Of a DNA stretch of 64,000 nt, positions 62,728 to 64,000 are shown in pieces. The translations under genes were made by a program, and so were the position numbers. Each line of letters starts with the position of its first letter. The first letter of the stretch is position 1. Where the stretch lies: NCBI GenBank assembly GCA_003833135.1, contig QZLH01000037.1, positions 136,949 through 200,948 of the forward strand. The letters run 5' to 3'. The notes under the pieces were generated by a model, which saw only the letters and a list, made by a program, of their open reading frames with translations, was not told the origin of the DNA and did no database searches. The DNA comes from Oehlia diaphana (lineage: Eukaryota; Glomeromycota; Glomeromycetes; Glomerales; Glomeraceae).

Positions 62728-63101
62728 TATATTATTAAAATTCTCGGGAGATATCGGCGTTTGTCTAATCGCTAATGACATAATATAATTATTAGAATGA
62801 AATTGTATAAAAAAAAAAAAATTTATGTATATTGTTTTTATTGTTTTTTCTCTTTTTTATTTTCTTAAATGAATAAATAATTTGTAAAATTTTTTGTAAA
62901 TGATCTGCAAAATATCTAATGACATCAGATCCAAATGCAGTAATTTTAAATGGTTACTAAATCATGTTGTTACACATAATTAATTGACATGAATTGTGCG
63001 ACAATATCGGAAATTCGCTTCCGAAAATAATATAATTTACTCGGTTCGGCGTTAATAAAATTCGTTACCTTATCTCCCCTTTTTAACTTCCAAATTACAA
63101 T
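62728..63101. promoter_or_regulatory. Spacer between RNF213-like and F-box genes
   Basis: A 374-base noncoding spacer between two plus-strand genes. It contains an A-run at about 62809-62820 and no clear TATA box. Confidence 0.35.
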
Positions 63102-64000
63102 ATGTCATGTTCAAAGTTATTTTCAGGTGATTTACCTGAATTAACATATGAATTTATAATATATTTTCAGAATGATATTTCAACTTTACATTCATGCATT
63201 TTAGTTAACAGATTATGGTGTCATTTAGCAATTCCATTATTATGGGAGGATCCATTTTCATTTCGTACCGGAAATTATAATTTTATTGAAATTTACTTAG
63301 ATAATTTAAATGATGATTTAAAATCAAAATTAAGTAAATACAAAATTAATGATGATTCATTAATACCTTCGAATACACTATTTAATTATGCCAAATTTTT
63401 AAAATATTTGAATATATCTGATATTATTTCTTGTGTTGAGATGTGGTTTGAAGTTGCTGTTAGAACATCCAAACCAGGAAATAGATATTTTTTGAAAGAT
63501 TTAGGTACAGTATCTAATTTTAAAGAATTGATTAATATATCACTATTTGAAATATTTATTAAAAATGAAATAAATTTACATACTCTTGAAATTGAAATTT
63601 CAAGTACTTATTATTGTACATATTTTAATTATATTCTTGAAATAATTTTACAAAATACAAATTTCATTCATAATATTAAAAATATTAATCTTTATGTTAA
63701 TGGTCTTTTTAATTTTATATATGCTAATAGTAAAAGTAATTATAAATTAATTAAAGTTCGTATATCACAATTAATTAATTTACATCAAAATATCAAAAAA
63801 ATTTTATTATATTATGATAGTTTTCCTTTATATCAATCATTATTATTATCAAAAGATTCTAATTATTCAAATACTTTAAATACAATTATATTTTATTTTA
63901 TCGATTTTAAAGGTATAACCAATTTAGATAAAATATTTAAACAATTAAATGTTTTAGAATCTATTCATATAATTTATTGTTATTCTTTAAAATCTGGTTT
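63102..64000 (+). CDS. F-box protein (5' part, runs off the window)
   Basis: An uninterrupted frame of 299 complete codons from ATG 63102 to the window edge. Residues about 9-50 form an F-box: LPELTYEFIIYFQNDISTLH, then SCILVNRLWCHLAIPLLWED, the Leu-Pro ... Cys ... Trp pattern that binds Skp1 in SCF ubiquitin ligases. The rest is Asn/Ile/Leu-rich with weak leucine repeats, as in the very large Rhizophagus F-box family. These tails would select the substrate. No intron is seen. The C-terminus is outside the window. Confidence 0.85.
   Translation, partial: MSCSKLFSGDLPELTYEFIIYFQNDISTLHSCILVNRLWCHLAIPLLWEDPFSFRTGNYNFIEIYLDNLNDDLKSKLSKYKINDDSLIPSNTLFNYAKFLKYLNISDIISCVEMWFEVAVRTSKPGNRYFLKDLGTVSNFKELINISLFEIFIKNEINLHTLEIEISSTYYCTYFNYILEIILQNTNFIHNIKNINLYVNGLFNFIYANSKSNYKLIKVRISQLINLHQNIKKILLYYDSFPLYQSLLLSKDSNYSNTLNTIIFYFIDFKGITNLDKIFKQLNVLESIHIIYCYSLKSG

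Noticed and set aside
1..64000. tRNA, rRNA, CRISPR array or bacterial-type operon
   Set aside because: I looked for cloverleaf anchors such as ggttcgaatcc and for regularly spaced repeats. None was convincing, and the gene structure is eukaryotic. The 128-base array has no spacers.

Overview
This is a stretch of nuclear eukaryotic DNA, very probably from an arbuscular mycorrhizal fungus of the Rhizophagus irregularis type (Glomeromycotina). The base composition is strongly AT-rich. Genes have many short GT-AG introns, and the families present are those expanded in Rhizophagus: tyrosine-kinase-like (TKL) protein kinases, RNF213-like giant proteins, F-box proteins, a SAM/zinc-finger family and RNA-dependent RNA polymerase pieces. 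The species call comes from recognising families, not from a database search. Two assembly gaps (runs of N) lie at 18451-19191 and 35419-35840.

Layout. 601-3665 (-): a decayed membrane/secreted protein gene, split by several frame shifts and a 298-base foldback element. 5532-9548 (-): three head-to-tail copies of a zinc-ribbon plus TKL kinase gene, all damaged; the tail of one copy is fused in frame to the head of the next. 10151-11944 (+): an intact five-exon vacuolar-type amino-acid transporter. 14851-17407 (+): an intact ten-exon laccase-like multicopper oxidase, followed by a duplicated 3' flank and an inverted repeat around the first gap. 21953-22900 (-): an intact secreted V8/trypsin-like serine protease. 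23500-29500: MITE-like elements and pieces of a decayed coiled-coil gene. 30254-34950 (-): an intact three-exon Msb1/Mug8-domain polarity protein of 1487 residues. 35000-40500: low complexity, the second gap and repeats. 40498-46490: gene relics, including a SAM/zinc-finger pseudogene (-) whose middle is replaced by the C-terminal end of an RNA-dependent RNA polymerase (+). 48363-49555: a mariner-like long inverted repeat and a satellite of about 128 bases. 50093-53481 (+): an intact seven-exon Spo71/Mug56-like PH-domain protein. 54598-55100 (-): a Ty3/gypsy reverse-transcriptase relic. 57319-62727 (+): an RNF213-like protein that keeps the N-terminal CBM20 and the C-terminal domain but has no AAA+ motor or RING. 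63102-64000 (+): the start of an F-box protein.

For six multi-part genes I joined exons by hand. All five spliced genes that end inside the window (transporter 1401 nt, oxidase 1863, Msb1-like 4464, Spo71-like 2928, RNF213-like 5154) have lengths divisible by three and consistent splice phases. The intact genes are ordinary housekeeping, polarity, secretion and signalling genes with no operon-like linkage. The regions between them are a repeat-rich accessory landscape where expanded families are being duplicated, fused and broken. The most interesting items are the RNF213-like protein without motor or RING, the RdRP/SAM chimaeric locus, the fused kinase array, and the meiosis-type Spo71-like gene in a lineage long thought to be asexual.
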